DNA of 60,029 nucleotides, from assembly GCA_964466745.1 (NCBI GenBank), contig CAYXOX010000004.1, forward strand, positions 1-60,029. Direction: 5' to 3'. Shown one piece after another: positions 18,272-27,148 of the stretch (positions are counted from its first letter, which is position 1; every line of letters starts with the position of its first letter). Source of the stretch: CAYXOX01 sp964466745. Its GTDB lineage: Bacteria > Pseudomonadota > Alphaproteobacteria > Rhodobacterales > Rhodobacteraceae. The translations under genes and the position numbers were made by a program. The notes below the pieces were generated by a model, which worked only from the letters and a program-made list of their open reading frames with translations, was not told where the DNA came from and did no database searches.

Positions 18272-19329
18272 GCGCGGTGGGCGGCGGCCGGCAGGTTGTG
18301 GCGCCCGACGCGCTCGATCTCGAAACGCCCGGGCGGCGCGACTACTGGGTGGCGATCGAGCACGACAGCCTGTGGGGCAGCCACCTGGTGCCGCTCACCG
18401 TGATGGTCGGCGCGGAGGCCGAGCCGGGCCGCGGTCTCGTGGCCTTCGGCGGCACCCATGGCAACGAGTACGAGGGGCCGCTGGCGCTCAAGCACCTGCT
18501 TGCCGCGATCGATCCGGCCACGGTGCGGGGCAGGCTCATTCTCGTGCCGGTACTCAACCCCTCGGCCTTCCGCAGCGGCACGCGCGACTCGGTGCAGGAC
18601 GACGGCGGCAATCTCAACCGTGCCTTCGTGACGGATGCCGGGCGCCCCGGGCCCGCGGGCTCGGTGACCTATCGCCTCGCGGCCTTCGTGCGCGCGGCGA
18701 TCTGGCCCCATGTCCACGCCGTGATCGACCTGCACGCCGGCGGCGAGGTGGCCCGCTTCGCTCCGGGCGCGAGTTTCCACGCCGTGGCCGATGCGCGCCG
18801 GGCGCGGCTCACCGAAGCCATCGCTGCCGGCTTCGGCCTCCCGCTCGTCATCGTCTACCAGAACGAAACCCCGGGACTTCTGACGAGCGACGCGGAAACC
18901 CTCGGCAAGATCGCCATCGGCGCGGAGCTGGGCTGGGGCACCGGCGTGCACGCGGCCGGCGTGGCCAGCGCGCGGCGCGGGGTGCTCGGCGCCGCCGCGC
19001 GGCTAGGGCAGATGCGCGGCGAGGCGGCGCCTTTCGGGCACACGGCCGACGGCACCCAGCGGCGGGTGGAGATGATCGACCGCGCCTGCTTCACCGTGAG
19101 CCCGGTTTCGGGGCATTTCGAGCCGCTCGTGCCCTGCGGCGCCATGGTTGCTGCGGGGGAGGCGGTTGGCCTCGTCCATGATTTCGAGCGGATCGACGCC
19201 GCCCCATGGCCCGCGCGGGCTGGAGTGGACGGCGTGGTGGTGGCGCAGGCCTGGGGCGCGCCGGTGCGGCAGGGCCAGCAGGTGGTGGTGGTCGGGCGTC
19301 TCATCGCGGCGGCGGAGGCGCCGGGCTGA
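18268..19329 (+). CDS. Succinylglutamate desuccinylase/aspartoacylase family zinc deacylase
   Basis: 353 residues of the AstE/AspA M14-like family. Zinc ligands are visible as GGTHGNEYEG (His-X2-Glu) near residue 68 and the later His in AVIDLHAGGE. The substrate-binding stretch DDGGNLNRAF is also conserved, and the C-terminal half has the beta-rich domain (PCGAMVAAGEAVGLVHDFE). Relatives remove N-acyl groups from amino acids (N-acetyl-aspartate, N-succinyl-glutamate, N-acetyl-diaminobutyrate). Last gene of the operon that starts at 9894; it overlaps the upstream stop (ATGA). An imported N-acylated or amide substrate is a reasonable guess. Confidence 0.87.
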   Translation: MSAVGGGRQVVAPDALDLETPGRRDYWVAIEHDSLWGSHLVPLTVMVGAEAEPGRGLVAFGGTHGNEYEGPLALKHLLAAIDPATVRGRLILVPVLNPSAFRSGTRDSVQDDGGNLNRAFVTDAGRPGPAGSVTYRLAAFVRAAIWPHVHAVIDLHAGGEVARFAPGASFHAVADARRARLTEAIAAGFGLPLVIVYQNETPGLLTSDAETLGKIAIGAELGWGTGVHAAGVASARRGVLGAAARLGQMRGEAAPFGHTADGTQRRVEMIDRACFTVSPVSGHFEPLVPCGAMVAAGEAVGLVHDFERIDAAPWPARAGVDGVVVAQAWGAPVRQGQQVVVVGRLIAAAEAPG

Positions 19330-19423
19330 GCTTGCCGGGCCTGCCCCGCGCGGGGGCGGCGCGCCGCTCGGCCGGGTTGCGGTGCCAGCGCGCCGCGAGG
19401 CCTGCCTCGTGCGTGCCCCGCCG

Positions 19424-20815
19424 TCAGACGCCGAGCACCTGCGCGACCATCGCGCTTGCGGCATCCAGCGCGCGTTCGGCGCCGCCTTCCGAAAAGAGCG
19501 CGATCCGCACCGGGTAGACATCGAGCGCATAGGCCTCCCGAGGAGGGAGGTAGCTGACGTAGCCGTTGCAGATGTTCATCACGGCGATGGGCACGCCGGG
19601 ATGCCGGGCCCGCAGCGCGATCTGGAAATCGCTGTAGAGCTCCACGGGAGCGCCCACGAGCACGGCACCGCCAAGACGCCAGACCGCAAGCGGCATCTCG
19701 TAGTGCGTGCCGTCCCCGATCTTCTCGCGCATGGCGAGCCGGCGCTGCGCCCGTTCGCGCGCGAACCCGGCCGGCGCCTCGGCGAGGTCGGCCCTGAGCC
19801 GGGCGAGATCGGGGAGATCGGAGCGGACGTCGAGAGTGACGCTGCCCTGCACGAAACTGGCGGTGCGGTCGGGCTGAACCGGCGCGAGGCCCCAGCGTCC
19901 CAGCGCCGTGCCGGATTCCTCGCGGCCCGAAAACTCCATCTGCTGGCCCGCCGGGAACATGCCCGACAGCGTCGCCATGGCGGCGTAGCCAAGCTCGCGG
20001 CCGTTCTGGTCGGCGGCGGCAACATCATCCTCGAAGCTGCGGCGTGGCGTGAGTTCGGCATCGGGCCCGTGCAGGAAGAGGCAGATCCCACCCGCGTCGC
20101 GCTCCACGATCTCGCGCATCGCGCCGATGTAATCTGGGGATATCAGGCGGTTGCCGCCCCCGGTTGATGTGGGGTGGCAGGCGTAGTTCACCAGCGTGGC
20201 GAGGACGGCGCCATCGCTGCCGGTCACCCGGCCCACCAGCAGCGTATCGTCGGCCTGCCGCGCCGTGTTCATCCCGCAGAGCAGGGCGCCCGTTTCCGGG
20301 TCGGGCAGATCGCGGTTGTAGGCGAGCCCGCAGCGCCCGGCCGACCAGCCCAGCCGCGCGGGCACCATGGCGGAGCGCGCCTCCTCGAGCACCTGGCTAA
20401 AGGCCGAGACGAGTTGCTCCCGGTACTCCGCGATGAGGTGGCCGCCGGGGGCGTCCGCACGGGCGGGATCGGTGAAGGGCGCGCCGTGGCTGTGCGACAG
20501 ATGCAAGATGAACGCGCCCGGCTGCGCACCGAGGGCGGCTTCCACCGGTTCGCGGATGCCGGCCTCGTCGTCCTTCGACATCCAGACCATGAGGTCGGCG
20601 GCGAGAAAGTAGAGCGTTTCGCCTGCCTCGCCGGCGATGGCCAGCGCGGTTGCGTAGAGCGGCCGGTGCACGCCTTCGGCGATGTCGTGGGTGGCGCTGC
20701 CCCAGGTGCGGGCGAACATGCCGGCCGGCGGGGTGATGTCCACCCGGGCCACGCCGATGCGGCCCTCGAATTCGTGCTGGGAGAGCGGCGCTGTGGGGGA
20801 GTTGTCCTGGGCCAT
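19424..20815 (-). CDS. Neutral-ceramidase-like protein (N-terminal domain only), cytoplasmic
   Basis: 463 residues. The sequence follows the zinc domain of neutral/alkaline ceramidases: RIGVARVDITPPAGM at the start, His-X-His in HLSHSHGAPFTD, and the later zinc His in NYACHPTST. The ceramidase nucleophile motif (Gly-Asp-Val-Ser-Pro-Asn) corresponds to PDAELTPRR here, with Thr in place of Ser. There is no signal peptide and no C-terminal immunoglobulin-like domain, so it probably does not act on lipids; it is more likely an amide hydrolase of a small metabolite. It is transcribed downstream of the galactonate-dehydratase-like gene with a 22-base gap. Confidence 0.8.
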   Translation of the reverse strand: MAQDNSPTAPLSQHEFEGRIGVARVDITPPAGMFARTWGSATHDIAEGVHRPLYATALAIAGEAGETLYFLAADLMVWMSKDDEAGIREPVEAALGAQPGAFILHLSHSHGAPFTDPARADAPGGHLIAEYREQLVSAFSQVLEEARSAMVPARLGWSAGRCGLAYNRDLPDPETGALLCGMNTARQADDTLLVGRVTGSDGAVLATLVNYACHPTSTGGGNRLISPDYIGAMREIVERDAGGICLFLHGPDAELTPRRSFEDDVAAADQNGRELGYAAMATLSGMFPAGQQMEFSGREESGTALGRWGLAPVQPDRTASFVQGSVTLDVRSDLPDLARLRADLAEAPAGFARERAQRRLAMREKIGDGTHYEMPLAVWRLGGAVLVGAPVELYSDFQIALRARHPGVPIAVMNICNGYVSYLPPREAYALDVYPVRIALFSEGGAERALDAASAMVAQVLGV

Positions 20816-20837
20816 GTCGGTCTTTCCGGGCTGAGGT

Positions 20838-22016
20838 CTACCAGTCGCCCACCGAGCCGTCTTCGTGGAATACGCGCTGGGGCGCTTCCTGTGCGAAGGG
20901 ATGGCGCTCGATGGCGGCGATGTCGAGTTCCACCCCGAGGCCGGGCGCCTCGGAGGGGAAGGCGCGGCGCGTGGCCGCGTCGACGCGGTGGGAGCTCGCG
21001 ACGATCTCGTTGCGCCACGGCACGTCGCCCGAGACCGTTTCGCAGATGATGTAGTCGGGCTGGGAGAAGCCGAACTCGAGCGATGCCGCGGTGCTCACGG
21101 GGCCCTGCGGGTTGTGCGGGGCCAGTGCGATCCGGTGCACTTCGGCCAGCGCGGCGATCTTGCGCGCGGCCGTCAGCCCGCCGCAGTGGGTGATGTCGGG
21201 CTGCACGATATCGCAGCCGCCCGCCTCGAAGAGAGCGTGGAACTGGGCGAGATGGGTCAGCCTCTCCCCGGTCGCGATCGGCGTGGCAACCCGGGCGCGG
21301 ATATCGGCGAGACCGGCGAGGTTCTCGGGCCAGCAGGGCTCCTCCAGGAAGTAGAGGCCGTAGGGGTCGAGCGCCTCCGCGAAGCGCCGGCCCATGCCGG
21401 GGGATTGGCGGGCATGGCAATCCACCATGATGTCGATGTCCTCGCCGACCGCCGCGCGCATCGCCTCCACGGCCGCGGCGGCGGCGCGCAGCGGTGCGGT
21501 ACCTTCGGCGGCGCGAGTGGGCGGCACCGCCATGGACTTGAAGGCGCTGTAACCATCGGCCACGGCCGCTCTCGCGAGATCGGCGAAGCGGCCGGCATTC
21601 TCCACCGGCGTTTCGTAGAAATCGGCCATCTTGCCGCCGCCGAGGTGGCAATAAAGGCGGATGTGGTCGCGTACGGGGCCGCCCATGAGCCGGTGGCAGG
21701 GCACACCGAAGTGCTTGCCGGCGATATCCCAGAGCGCGAGATCGATGCCCGAGATCGCCGTGGACCGGGTGATTCCGCTACCGTGCCAGAAGTGCTGGCG
21801 AAACATCATCTGCCACAGGTGCTCGGTGCGCAGGGGGTCTTCGCCCACGATGAGCTCGGCGAGATCCTCGATCGCGCCGACGACACCGCGGGTGTGCCAT
21901 TCCAGCGTCGCCTCGCCCCAGCCGTAGAGGCCGGGCTGGTCGGTCTCGATGCGCACGAACACCCAGTTCCGCATCACGGCATTGCAGACGAAGGTCTTCA
22001 CGGCGGTGATTTTCAT
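20838..22016 (-). CDS. Galactonate dehydratase-like enolase-superfamily enzyme
   Basis: 392 residues, resembling DgoD-type sugar-acid dehydratases along its length. It opens MKITAVKTFVCNAVMRNWVF, continues GWGEATLEWHTRGVVGAIED, and ends HEDGSVGDW, much like E. coli DgoD. Metal and catalytic residues: DCH in IMVDCHARQSP, Glu in YFLEEPCWPEN, Glu in ATGERLTHL and His in LAPHNPQGPVSTAAS. It would dehydrate an aldonate to a 2-keto-3-deoxy acid. Its own promoter contains operator site 3, so it is separate from the B6 operon to its right and probably belongs to the LacI regulon. Confidence 0.88.
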   Translation of the reverse strand: MKITAVKTFVCNAVMRNWVFVRIETDQPGLYGWGEATLEWHTRGVVGAIEDLAELIVGEDPLRTEHLWQMMFRQHFWHGSGITRSTAISGIDLALWDIAGKHFGVPCHRLMGGPVRDHIRLYCHLGGGKMADFYETPVENAGRFADLARAAVADGYSAFKSMAVPPTRAAEGTAPLRAAAAAVEAMRAAVGEDIDIMVDCHARQSPGMGRRFAEALDPYGLYFLEEPCWPENLAGLADIRARVATPIATGERLTHLAQFHALFEAGGCDIVQPDITHCGGLTAARKIAALAEVHRIALAPHNPQGPVSTAASLEFGFSQPDYIICETVSGDVPWRNEIVASSHRVDAATRRAFPSEAPGLGVELDIAAIERHPFAQEAPQRVFHEDGSVGDW

Positions 22017-22069
22017 GCGATCTCCGCGAATTCGGGCCGGCGGTGCTCGGCGCCTCGGACAGGAGATTG

Positions 22070-22084
22070 CTATATCGTTAAAGT
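22070..22084. promoter_or_regulatory. Putative LacI-family operator, site 3
   Basis: Reading the minus strand, ACTTTAACGATATAG matches sites 1 and 2 (ACTTTAAGGWTAAAG) at 12-13 of 15 positions and has the CG centre usual for LacI operators. It sits between a TTGACG -35 and the -10 of the minus-strand operon beginning at 22016, a position suited to repression. Confidence 0.55.
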
Positions 22085-22281
22085 TAGGGCGTCAATCATG
22101 CTGCTCTTCGGGGGCTGCATTCACGTGGCGTGCGGGCGAGCGGGGCAGGGGACGGTTTGGCGATACCGCAAATACACGCTTCTTACCGGTCCGCGCCTGG
22201 GCGCGCCGGCCGTTGTGGGCCGCGGAGCAGAAGTGGTCGGTGTCTTGAGGCGCGGCCAAAGCGCCTGTCGGGATGGGCTGG

Positions 22282-22308
22282 GGGGGCGCGCGAGGTGGCG
22301 CGGCCCCC
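22282..22308 (-). terminator. Probable terminator hairpin of the B6 catabolic operon
   Basis: Fifteen bases beyond the pyridoxal dehydrogenase stop, GGGGG-CGCGC pairs with GCGCG-CCCCC around a 6-base loop with a single bulged base. There is no U tract, so it may act with Rho or as a 3'-end stabiliser. Confidence 0.5.
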
Positions 22309-22323
22309 GGGAGGCGTGCGGAG

Positions 22324-23067
22324 CTACCAGCGCACCATGCCGGCGTCCACGTTGACGGTTTGCCCGGTCATCCAGCCGGCATCCTCCGAGCACAGGAAAG
22401 ACACCACGCTGGCGATCTGCTCGGGCTGGCCCTTGCCCGGCATCGCCTGCAGCATCTCGACGAAACCGAAGGCCTCGTTGTGCGGGCTCGCCTTCACGCC
22501 GTCGCTCTCGGTCAGCCCCGGGGTGACGGCGTTCACGGTGATCCCGTGCTTGCCCACCTCGGTTGCCAGCGCCCGGGTGAAGCCGATCACCCCGCCTTTC
22601 GAGGCGACGTAGGCCGCCATGTTGGGGGTGCCGGCGAAGAAGCTGTTCGAGGCGATGTTGACGATGGTGCCCTTCTTGCCCGCCGCGCGCATCATGTCGG
22701 TGGCTTTGCGGCATGTCAGGAACACGCTGGTGAGGTTGGTGTCGATGATCCGGCGCCAATGGTCGAGATCGACCTCGTCCCAGGCGATGAAGGGGACGAT
22801 GGCGGCGTTGTTCACCAGGATGTCGGGTGCGCCGCCGTTCGAAGCGCCCTCCATCAGCGCCGCGACCGAGCCGGGGTCGGAGACGTCGCAGACCATGGCT
22901 TTTGTGCCGTGGCCGATGCTCGCGGCAGCGGATTTCGCGCCGGCCTCGTCGATATCGGCCACCACCACATGGGCGCCATCCTCCGCGAGCCGCTTCGCGA
23001 TGGCCTTGCCGATGCCCTGCGCGGCGCCCGTGACGATGGCGGTCTTGCCCTCCAGCGATCGTGTCAT
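22324..23067 (-). CDS. pldh-t: Pyridoxal 4-dehydrogenase (NAD-dependent SDR)
   Basis: 247 residues from the ATG giving MTRSLEGKTAIVTGAAQGIG; the frame runs further upstream but only as shadow. SDR features: TGAAQGIG, LVNNAAIVP, Ser in NIASNSFF and Tyr-X3-Lys in AAYVASKGG. The C-terminal stretch VTPGLTESDGVKASPHNEAF and the following GFVEMLQAMPGKGQPEQIA is, as I remember it, almost the Mesorhizobium loti tetrameric pyridoxal 4-dehydrogenase sequence. The enzyme oxidises pyridoxal (hemiacetal form) to 4-pyridoxolactone with NAD. The transaminase that makes pyridoxal and the lactonase that opens the product lie directly upstream in the same operon. Confidence 0.92.
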   Translation of the reverse strand: MTRSLEGKTAIVTGAAQGIGKAIAKRLAEDGAHVVVADIDEAGAKSAAASIGHGTKAMVCDVSDPGSVAALMEGASNGGAPDILVNNAAIVPFIAWDEVDLDHWRRIIDTNLTSVFLTCRKATDMMRAAGKKGTIVNIASNSFFAGTPNMAAYVASKGGVIGFTRALATEVGKHGITVNAVTPGLTESDGVKASPHNEAFGFVEMLQAMPGKGQPEQIASVVSFLCSEDAGWMTGQTVNVDAGMVRW

Positions 23068-23098
23068 GTTGCTCAGTCTCCCTGTCTGATCTGTCCTG

Positions 23099-24277
23099 TT
23101 ACGCCCCGGCGTCGAGCCGGGCCTGAACCGCTGCGAGGCCCGCGGCGATATCCACCTTCGCACCTTCTGCCGCCAGCGCTCCCCCCAGTGCCGCAACGGC
23201 GACATGGGCGAACATCGGCTGCGCCGTGGGGCCCATGTGGCCGATGCGGATGAGCTTGCCGAGCGTTTCGCCGCGCCCCGCCGAGAGGCTCACGCCGTAG
23301 CGGGCACGGGCGGCGGCGATCACCGGGGCGGCGTCCAGCCCCGCGGGCATCTTCACGGCGGTGCAGGTGGGCGAGGCGATCGCCTCGCGGGCCGGCCATA
23401 TCTCGATTCCCATGGCGCGCACCCCGTCCCGCGTGGCAGCGGCGGTCAGCGCGTGGCGCGCCCAGACGGCCGCGGGCCCTTCGTCGAGGTAGCGGTCGAG
23501 CGCGGCCCCGAGCCCGTTGATCTCCGCCACCGAAGGGGTGAACGGGAACGGCTCGGTCGCCTTCCAGGCGATCTTCCAGTCGGTGATGGAAAGCATGGAG
23601 GCGAACGGCGCATCCGCGTTGGCCTCCATCTTGGCCCAGGCGGCCTCCGAAACGGCCGCGAGGGTCAGCCCGGGCGGGCAGCCCAGGCACTTGTTCGGCC
23701 CGGTGACGTAGATGCCGGCCTTGCAGGCATCCGGGGAGGTCTCCATCCCGCCCCAGGACGACACGGCATCGACGATCAGCAGCGCGCCGGCCTCGGCCAC
23801 CACGGCCCCGATCGCATCGATGTCGTTGAGCGTGCCCGAGGGCGTGTCGTGGTGGCAGACGGCGACCACGGCGGTTTCGGGGTGCGCCTCGAGATGGGCG
23901 CGCACCGCCTCGGGATCGATGCAGTCGTCGTAGGCGACCTCGATCTCGTCCACCCGTGCGGCGTAGCGCGCCGCCCAGTAGCCGAAGCCCTTGCCGTAGA
24001 CGCCGGAGGCAAGGTTCAGCACCACGTCCTCCTTCGCGATCAGCGAGGCGGCCGCGGCCTCAAGGCCCAGCACCGGCTCCCCCTGCAGGATCACCGGCAC
24101 GTCGGCCGTGCCCATGGCCTCCTGTGCCTTGCGGGCCACGGCCTCGTAATGCGCCTGGAACGCGGGATCGTAGTCGTAAAGCACCGTTGCGCCCATTGCG
24201 CGCAGCACTTCGGGGTAGGCGTCCACCGGCCCGGCGGTGAGCGTGAAGGCGGGCGGTCTCGTTTCGGGGTATCGCAT
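23099..24277 (-). CDS. ppaT: Pyridoxamine-pyruvate aminotransferase
   Basis: 392 residues, a class V aminotransferase. The segments TLTAGPVDAYPEVLRAMG, TVLYDYDPAFQ, VVLNLASGVYGKGFGYWA and GETLGKLIRIGHMGPTAQP match the M. loti enzyme as I recall it. Lys196 in YVTGPNKCLG is the residue that binds the substrate aldehyde. Glu in PVILQGEPVLG and Arg in LIRIGHMG, both specific to this enzyme rather than to alanine-glyoxylate aminotransferases, are kept. It converts pyridoxamine plus pyruvate to pyridoxal plus L-alanine, without PLP as a separate cofactor. It lies between lactonase (13-base gap) and dehydrogenase (31-base gap). Confidence 0.95.
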   Translation of the reverse strand: MRYPETRPPAFTLTAGPVDAYPEVLRAMGATVLYDYDPAFQAHYEAVARKAQEAMGTADVPVILQGEPVLGLEAAAASLIAKEDVVLNLASGVYGKGFGYWAARYAARVDEIEVAYDDCIDPEAVRAHLEAHPETAVVAVCHHDTPSGTLNDIDAIGAVVAEAGALLIVDAVSSWGGMETSPDACKAGIYVTGPNKCLGCPPGLTLAAVSEAAWAKMEANADAPFASMLSITDWKIAWKATEPFPFTPSVAEINGLGAALDRYLDEGPAAVWARHALTAAATRDGVRAMGIEIWPAREAIASPTCTAVKMPAGLDAAPVIAAARARYGVSLSAGRGETLGKLIRIGHMGPTAQPMFAHVAVAALGGALAAEGAKVDIAAGLAAVQARLDAGA

Positions 24278-24290
24278 CGGGCAGCCTCCC

Positions 24291-25097
24291 TCAGCTGTAG
24301 GCGTTCACGCCTGTCCTGTAGTCCTTGAAGCTCTCCATATCGTGGGAGAAGAGCACCTCGGCGCCGGTTTCCTCCTCGATCTTCTTGAGCCGTTTCATGC
24401 TTTCGACGCCCGCGATCGGATCGATGTGGAAGCCCGCGTTGATGAGGTTCTCGTAGCTCTTGCGCGTGTAGGCGGCATCGAGTGTGAAGAGCATCGGGCG
24501 GCGGTTCGCGAGCTCGACGTAGAGCGAGTAGTGCCCGATGGCGTGCCCCGGCGTGAAGATCAGCTTGACGCCCTTCGCCAGCTCCACGTCGCCTTCGACG
24601 AACTCGTATTTCGTGTTCGCCGCCGTCTGGCCCTCGGTCAGCTGATCGGCCATGCCGCGGGCCTCGGCGGCCTCGGCGTTGAAGGTCATGTCGGAGTAGC
24701 CGAGCACCTCGAAGGGCTGCGGCGTGGCCGACTGGGCGAGCTCGTCCTTGTGGCAGATCTTCTTGGCGTGCGGGAAGAACTTGTTCCCGCCCACGTGGTC
24801 GAAGTGGAAGTGGCTGTTGAAGACCACCCCGATGTCCTTCGGCTCCTTGCCGATGAGCTTCAGGGCGCCCGGGATCGTCTGCTGTTCGGTCTGCTGGGGC
24901 TTTTCGAAGGGCAGTACGCGCTGCACGTGGTCGTAGTCGTAGCCGGTGTCGATCAGGAAATTGCCCTCGGCATGTTCGACCAGCACCGAGTACACGGGAA
25001 AGCGCACCTCGCCGCCCGGCCCCTTGTTCCACCAGATATGGAACCCGTCGAGCACGAGCGAGCCGCCGTCGAGCAGGTAGACCTTGGTATCGGACAT
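24291..25097 (-). CDS. 4-Pyridoxolactonase (metallo-beta-lactamase fold)
   Basis: 268 residues, the same length as the M. loti enzyme. The zinc motif SHFHFDH gives His96, His98, Asp100 and His101; His185 (TPGHAIGHYS), Asp207 (TLDAAY) and His252 (FSHDME) complete the di-zinc site. All six positions equal the M. loti numbering as I remember it. It hydrolyses 4-pyridoxolactone to 4-pyridoxate in the cytoplasm, the last step of the upper B6 degradation pathway. It starts 23 bases after the ABC permease stop, so uptake and upper pathway are in one unit. Confidence 0.95.
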   Translation of the reverse strand: MSDTKVYLLDGGSLVLDGFHIWWNKGPGGEVRFPVYSVLVEHAEGNFLIDTGYDYDHVQRVLPFEKPQQTEQQTIPGALKLIGKEPKDIGVVFNSHFHFDHVGGNKFFPHAKKICHKDELAQSATPQPFEVLGYSDMTFNAEAAEARGMADQLTEGQTAANTKYEFVEGDVELAKGVKLIFTPGHAIGHYSLYVELANRRPMLFTLDAAYTRKSYENLINAGFHIDPIAGVESMKRLKKIEEETGAEVLFSHDMESFKDYRTGVNAYS

Positions 25098-25120
25098 GTC
25101 GTTTCTCCCTCTCTCGGGCC

Positions 25121-26056
25121 TCAGCGGGCCCCGCGTTCGTAGGATAGGCCGAGCGCCGCCGGCAGGCGGGCCTTGCGGCCGTAGATGACGAGGACCAGCA
25201 TCACCGCCGCGAAGGGCAGCATCTGGATCACGTCGGTGGGGATATTGGACCCCGCCACCTGCAGCGCGGTGGTCAGGGACAGCGCCGCGCCGAAGATCAG
25301 CGCGCCGATCAGCACCCAGAGCGGCCGCCCCCGGGCCAGCATGGCCAGAACGATGCCGATGAAGCCCGCGCCGCCGGTCATGAACGGGATGAAGATGCCC
25401 GCCGCGACATTGGCCATGTAGGCCCCGCCGAGCCCTGCCATGGCGCCGGTGAAGAGGACGGCCGCCGCGCGCAGGAGCACCACGTGCCCGCCGGCCACGT
25501 CGAGCGCCGCGGGCTTCTCGCCGGCAGCTCGCAGGGTGAGTCCGAGGTTCGTGCGCCGGTAGGCCCAGGCCAGCACCAGGACCGAAAGGAGCGCGAGGTA
25601 GACGATCGGGTGCCGCCCGAAAAGCGAGGGGCCGATCACCGGCAGATCGGTCAGGAACGGCAGGTCCAGCCTGTCAGGCGCGGGCAGGCGCGGATAGGTC
25701 CGCGAGAACTGGAAGTGGTGCAGTAGCGAGGTGAGCCCGTCGGCACCCAGCGTCAGCCCGATCCCGATGACGATCTGGTTGAGCCCCAGGCGCACGCAGA
25801 GCACGGCCATGAGCGCGGCCACGACGATGCCACCGGCCATGCCACCGAGGAAGCCCAGCCACAGGCTCTCCGTGCTCCAGGCGGTCAGGAAGCCGAGATA
25901 GGCGCCGAAGATCATCATGCCCTCGATGCCGATGTTGAGCACGCCGGCCTTCTCGGACATCTGCTCGCCGAGCCCGGCAAGCAAAAGCGGGATGCCGGCC
26001 ACGATGGCCCCGGTCAGAAGCGAGGAGAGAAACGCCGGTGTGAGCAGTGCCTCCAT
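25121..26056 (-). CDS. ABC transporter permease of a BMP-dependent (nucleoside-type) importer, YufQ-like
   Basis: 311 residues with about eight or nine membrane segments; begins MEALLTPAFLSSLLTGAIVAG. The conserved GEQMSEKAGVLNIGIEGMMIFGAY block and the AAGEKPAALDVAGGHV loop mark the second permease of PnrA/BmpA-class importers, which usually carry nucleosides. Here it is placed directly before the lactonase and transaminase genes, so vitamin B6 forms (pyridoxine, pyridoxal, pyridoxamine) are the likely cargo; this is inference from context. Confidence 0.88.
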   Translation of the reverse strand: MEALLTPAFLSSLLTGAIVAGIPLLLAGLGEQMSEKAGVLNIGIEGMMIFGAYLGFLTAWSTESLWLGFLGGMAGGIVVAALMAVLCVRLGLNQIVIGIGLTLGADGLTSLLHHFQFSRTYPRLPAPDRLDLPFLTDLPVIGPSLFGRHPIVYLALLSVLVLAWAYRRTNLGLTLRAAGEKPAALDVAGGHVVLLRAAAVLFTGAMAGLGGAYMANVAAGIFIPFMTGGAGFIGIVLAMLARGRPLWVLIGALIFGAALSLTTALQVAGSNIPTDVIQMLPFAAVMLVLVIYGRKARLPAALGLSYERGAR

Positions 26057-26059
26057 CGT

Positions 26060-27148
26060 TCAGCCTCCCGCCTTGCGCCGGCGGTGATCCAGCCATTCTG
26101 CGAGGCCGAGGAAGATCAGCAGCGAGGCCACCAGGACAAGCGTGAAGTCCTGGGGCACGCCGACGCGGCGCGCCGCGCTCTCCGCGCCGATCAGCAGCGC
26201 GGAGTAGAAGAAGATCAGCACGATGGAGCCGATCCCGTGGAACCGGGCCAGAAACACCAGCGGGATCACCATGAGCCCGTAGGCCGGGTTCCAGTCGGCC
26301 CGCACGTTGCCGTTGACGCCGAGGATGTCGGTGGCGCCGGCAAGGCCGGCGAAGCCCGCGGAGATCGCGAAAACGGCCACCGTCAGGAGCGGCACGGAAA
26401 GCCCCGCATGCGCGGCGGCGTGGGGATTGGCGCCCACCGTGCGCAGTTTCAGCCCGAAGGCCGTGCGGGTCATCACGAGATGCACGAGGAGGACGGCGGC
26501 GAGCGCCCAGAGCAGGCCGGAGGAGACGGTGGTCTCGAAAAGGCGGGGCAGCCGATCGGCCACGGGCAGGGTGCGGGTTTGCGGCACCGTTGTTTCGGGG
26601 TCGAGAAAGACGAGTTTGACCAGCACGTTGGCGAGGGAAACGCCGAGGAAGGTCATCATCAGCGTGGTGATGATCTCGTTCACGCCCTGGTAGGCCCTGA
26701 GCAGCGCCGGCAGCACCGACCACACCGCGCCGACGAGCCCGGCGAGCGCGAAGCCGAGCACCAGCACCAGCCAGCCCGGCAGCACCGTGATGAGCGCGGG
26801 TGCTAGCGCCGCGGCGGCGACGGCGCCGAGCAGGAACTGCCCGTCGACGCCGAGGTTCCAGATGCCCGCGCGGAAGGCCACGATCAGGCCCGCGGCGAGA
26901 AAGAGCAGGGGGGCCATGCGGGTGAGCGTCTGTTCGAGGCCGAGGCCCGAGAGCAGGCCCCGTTCGACCACGAAGGTGTAGTAGGTGATCGGGTTGATCC
27001 CGAACGCCACCAGCACGAGGCCCGATGTCACGAGTGCGGCGATGATCGGGCCCAGCGTCATCAGCAGCATGCGGCTGCGGGCCGGGGCGCGGGGGGCCTC
27101 GGCGGCGTCGGCCTGCGGCGGAGCGGCCTGGGTGTCGGTGGCGCTCAT
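26060..27148 (-). CDS. ABC transporter permease of a BMP-dependent importer, YufP-like
   Basis: 362 residues. A cytoplasmic Ala/Pro-rich leader of about 28 residues is followed by the BPD_transp_2-type core: FRAGIWNLGVDGQFLLGAVAA, then LLRAYQGVNEIITTLMMTFLG and KLRTVGANPHAAAHAGLS. It pairs with the next permease (3-base gap) and starts inside the last codons of the ATPase gene. Same transporter and same inferred B6-vitamer substrate. Confidence 0.88.
   Translation of the reverse strand: MSATDTQAAPPQADAAEAPRAPARSRMLLMTLGPIIAALVTSGLVLVAFGINPITYYTFVVERGLLSGLGLEQTLTRMAPLLFLAAGLIVAFRAGIWNLGVDGQFLLGAVAAAALAPALITVLPGWLVLVLGFALAGLVGAVWSVLPALLRAYQGVNEIITTLMMTFLGVSLANVLVKLVFLDPETTVPQTRTLPVADRLPRLFETTVSSGLLWALAAVLLVHLVMTRTAFGLKLRTVGANPHAAAHAGLSVPLLTVAVFAISAGFAGLAGATDILGVNGNVRADWNPAYGLMVIPLVFLARFHGIGSIVLIFFYSALLIGAESAARRVGVPQDFTLVLVASLLIFLGLAEWLDHRRRKAGG

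Larger units (their letters stand above)
22017..22323. promoter_or_regulatory. Intergenic region between B6 operon end and the galactonate-dehydratase-like operon
   Basis: 307 bases. Its right end holds the hairpin at 22282-22308. Its left end holds a minus-strand promoter: TTGACG (22095-22090) with the operator at 22070-22084 filling the spacer before TAGCAA/TATAGC. The middle, about 22100-22280, shows no convincing gene or RNA. Confidence 0.5.

Noticed and set aside
19330..19423. Bidirectional terminator between convergent genes
   Set aside because: A GCCCC/GGGGC pairing exists but is short and lacks T tracts on either strand; not enough to call.
23099..24277. Serine-glyoxylate or alanine-glyoxylate aminotransferase
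   Set aside because: The Glu in GEPVLG and the RIGHMGPTAQP region, together with adjacent lactonase and pyridoxal dehydrogenase, indicate pyridoxamine-pyruvate aminotransferase.
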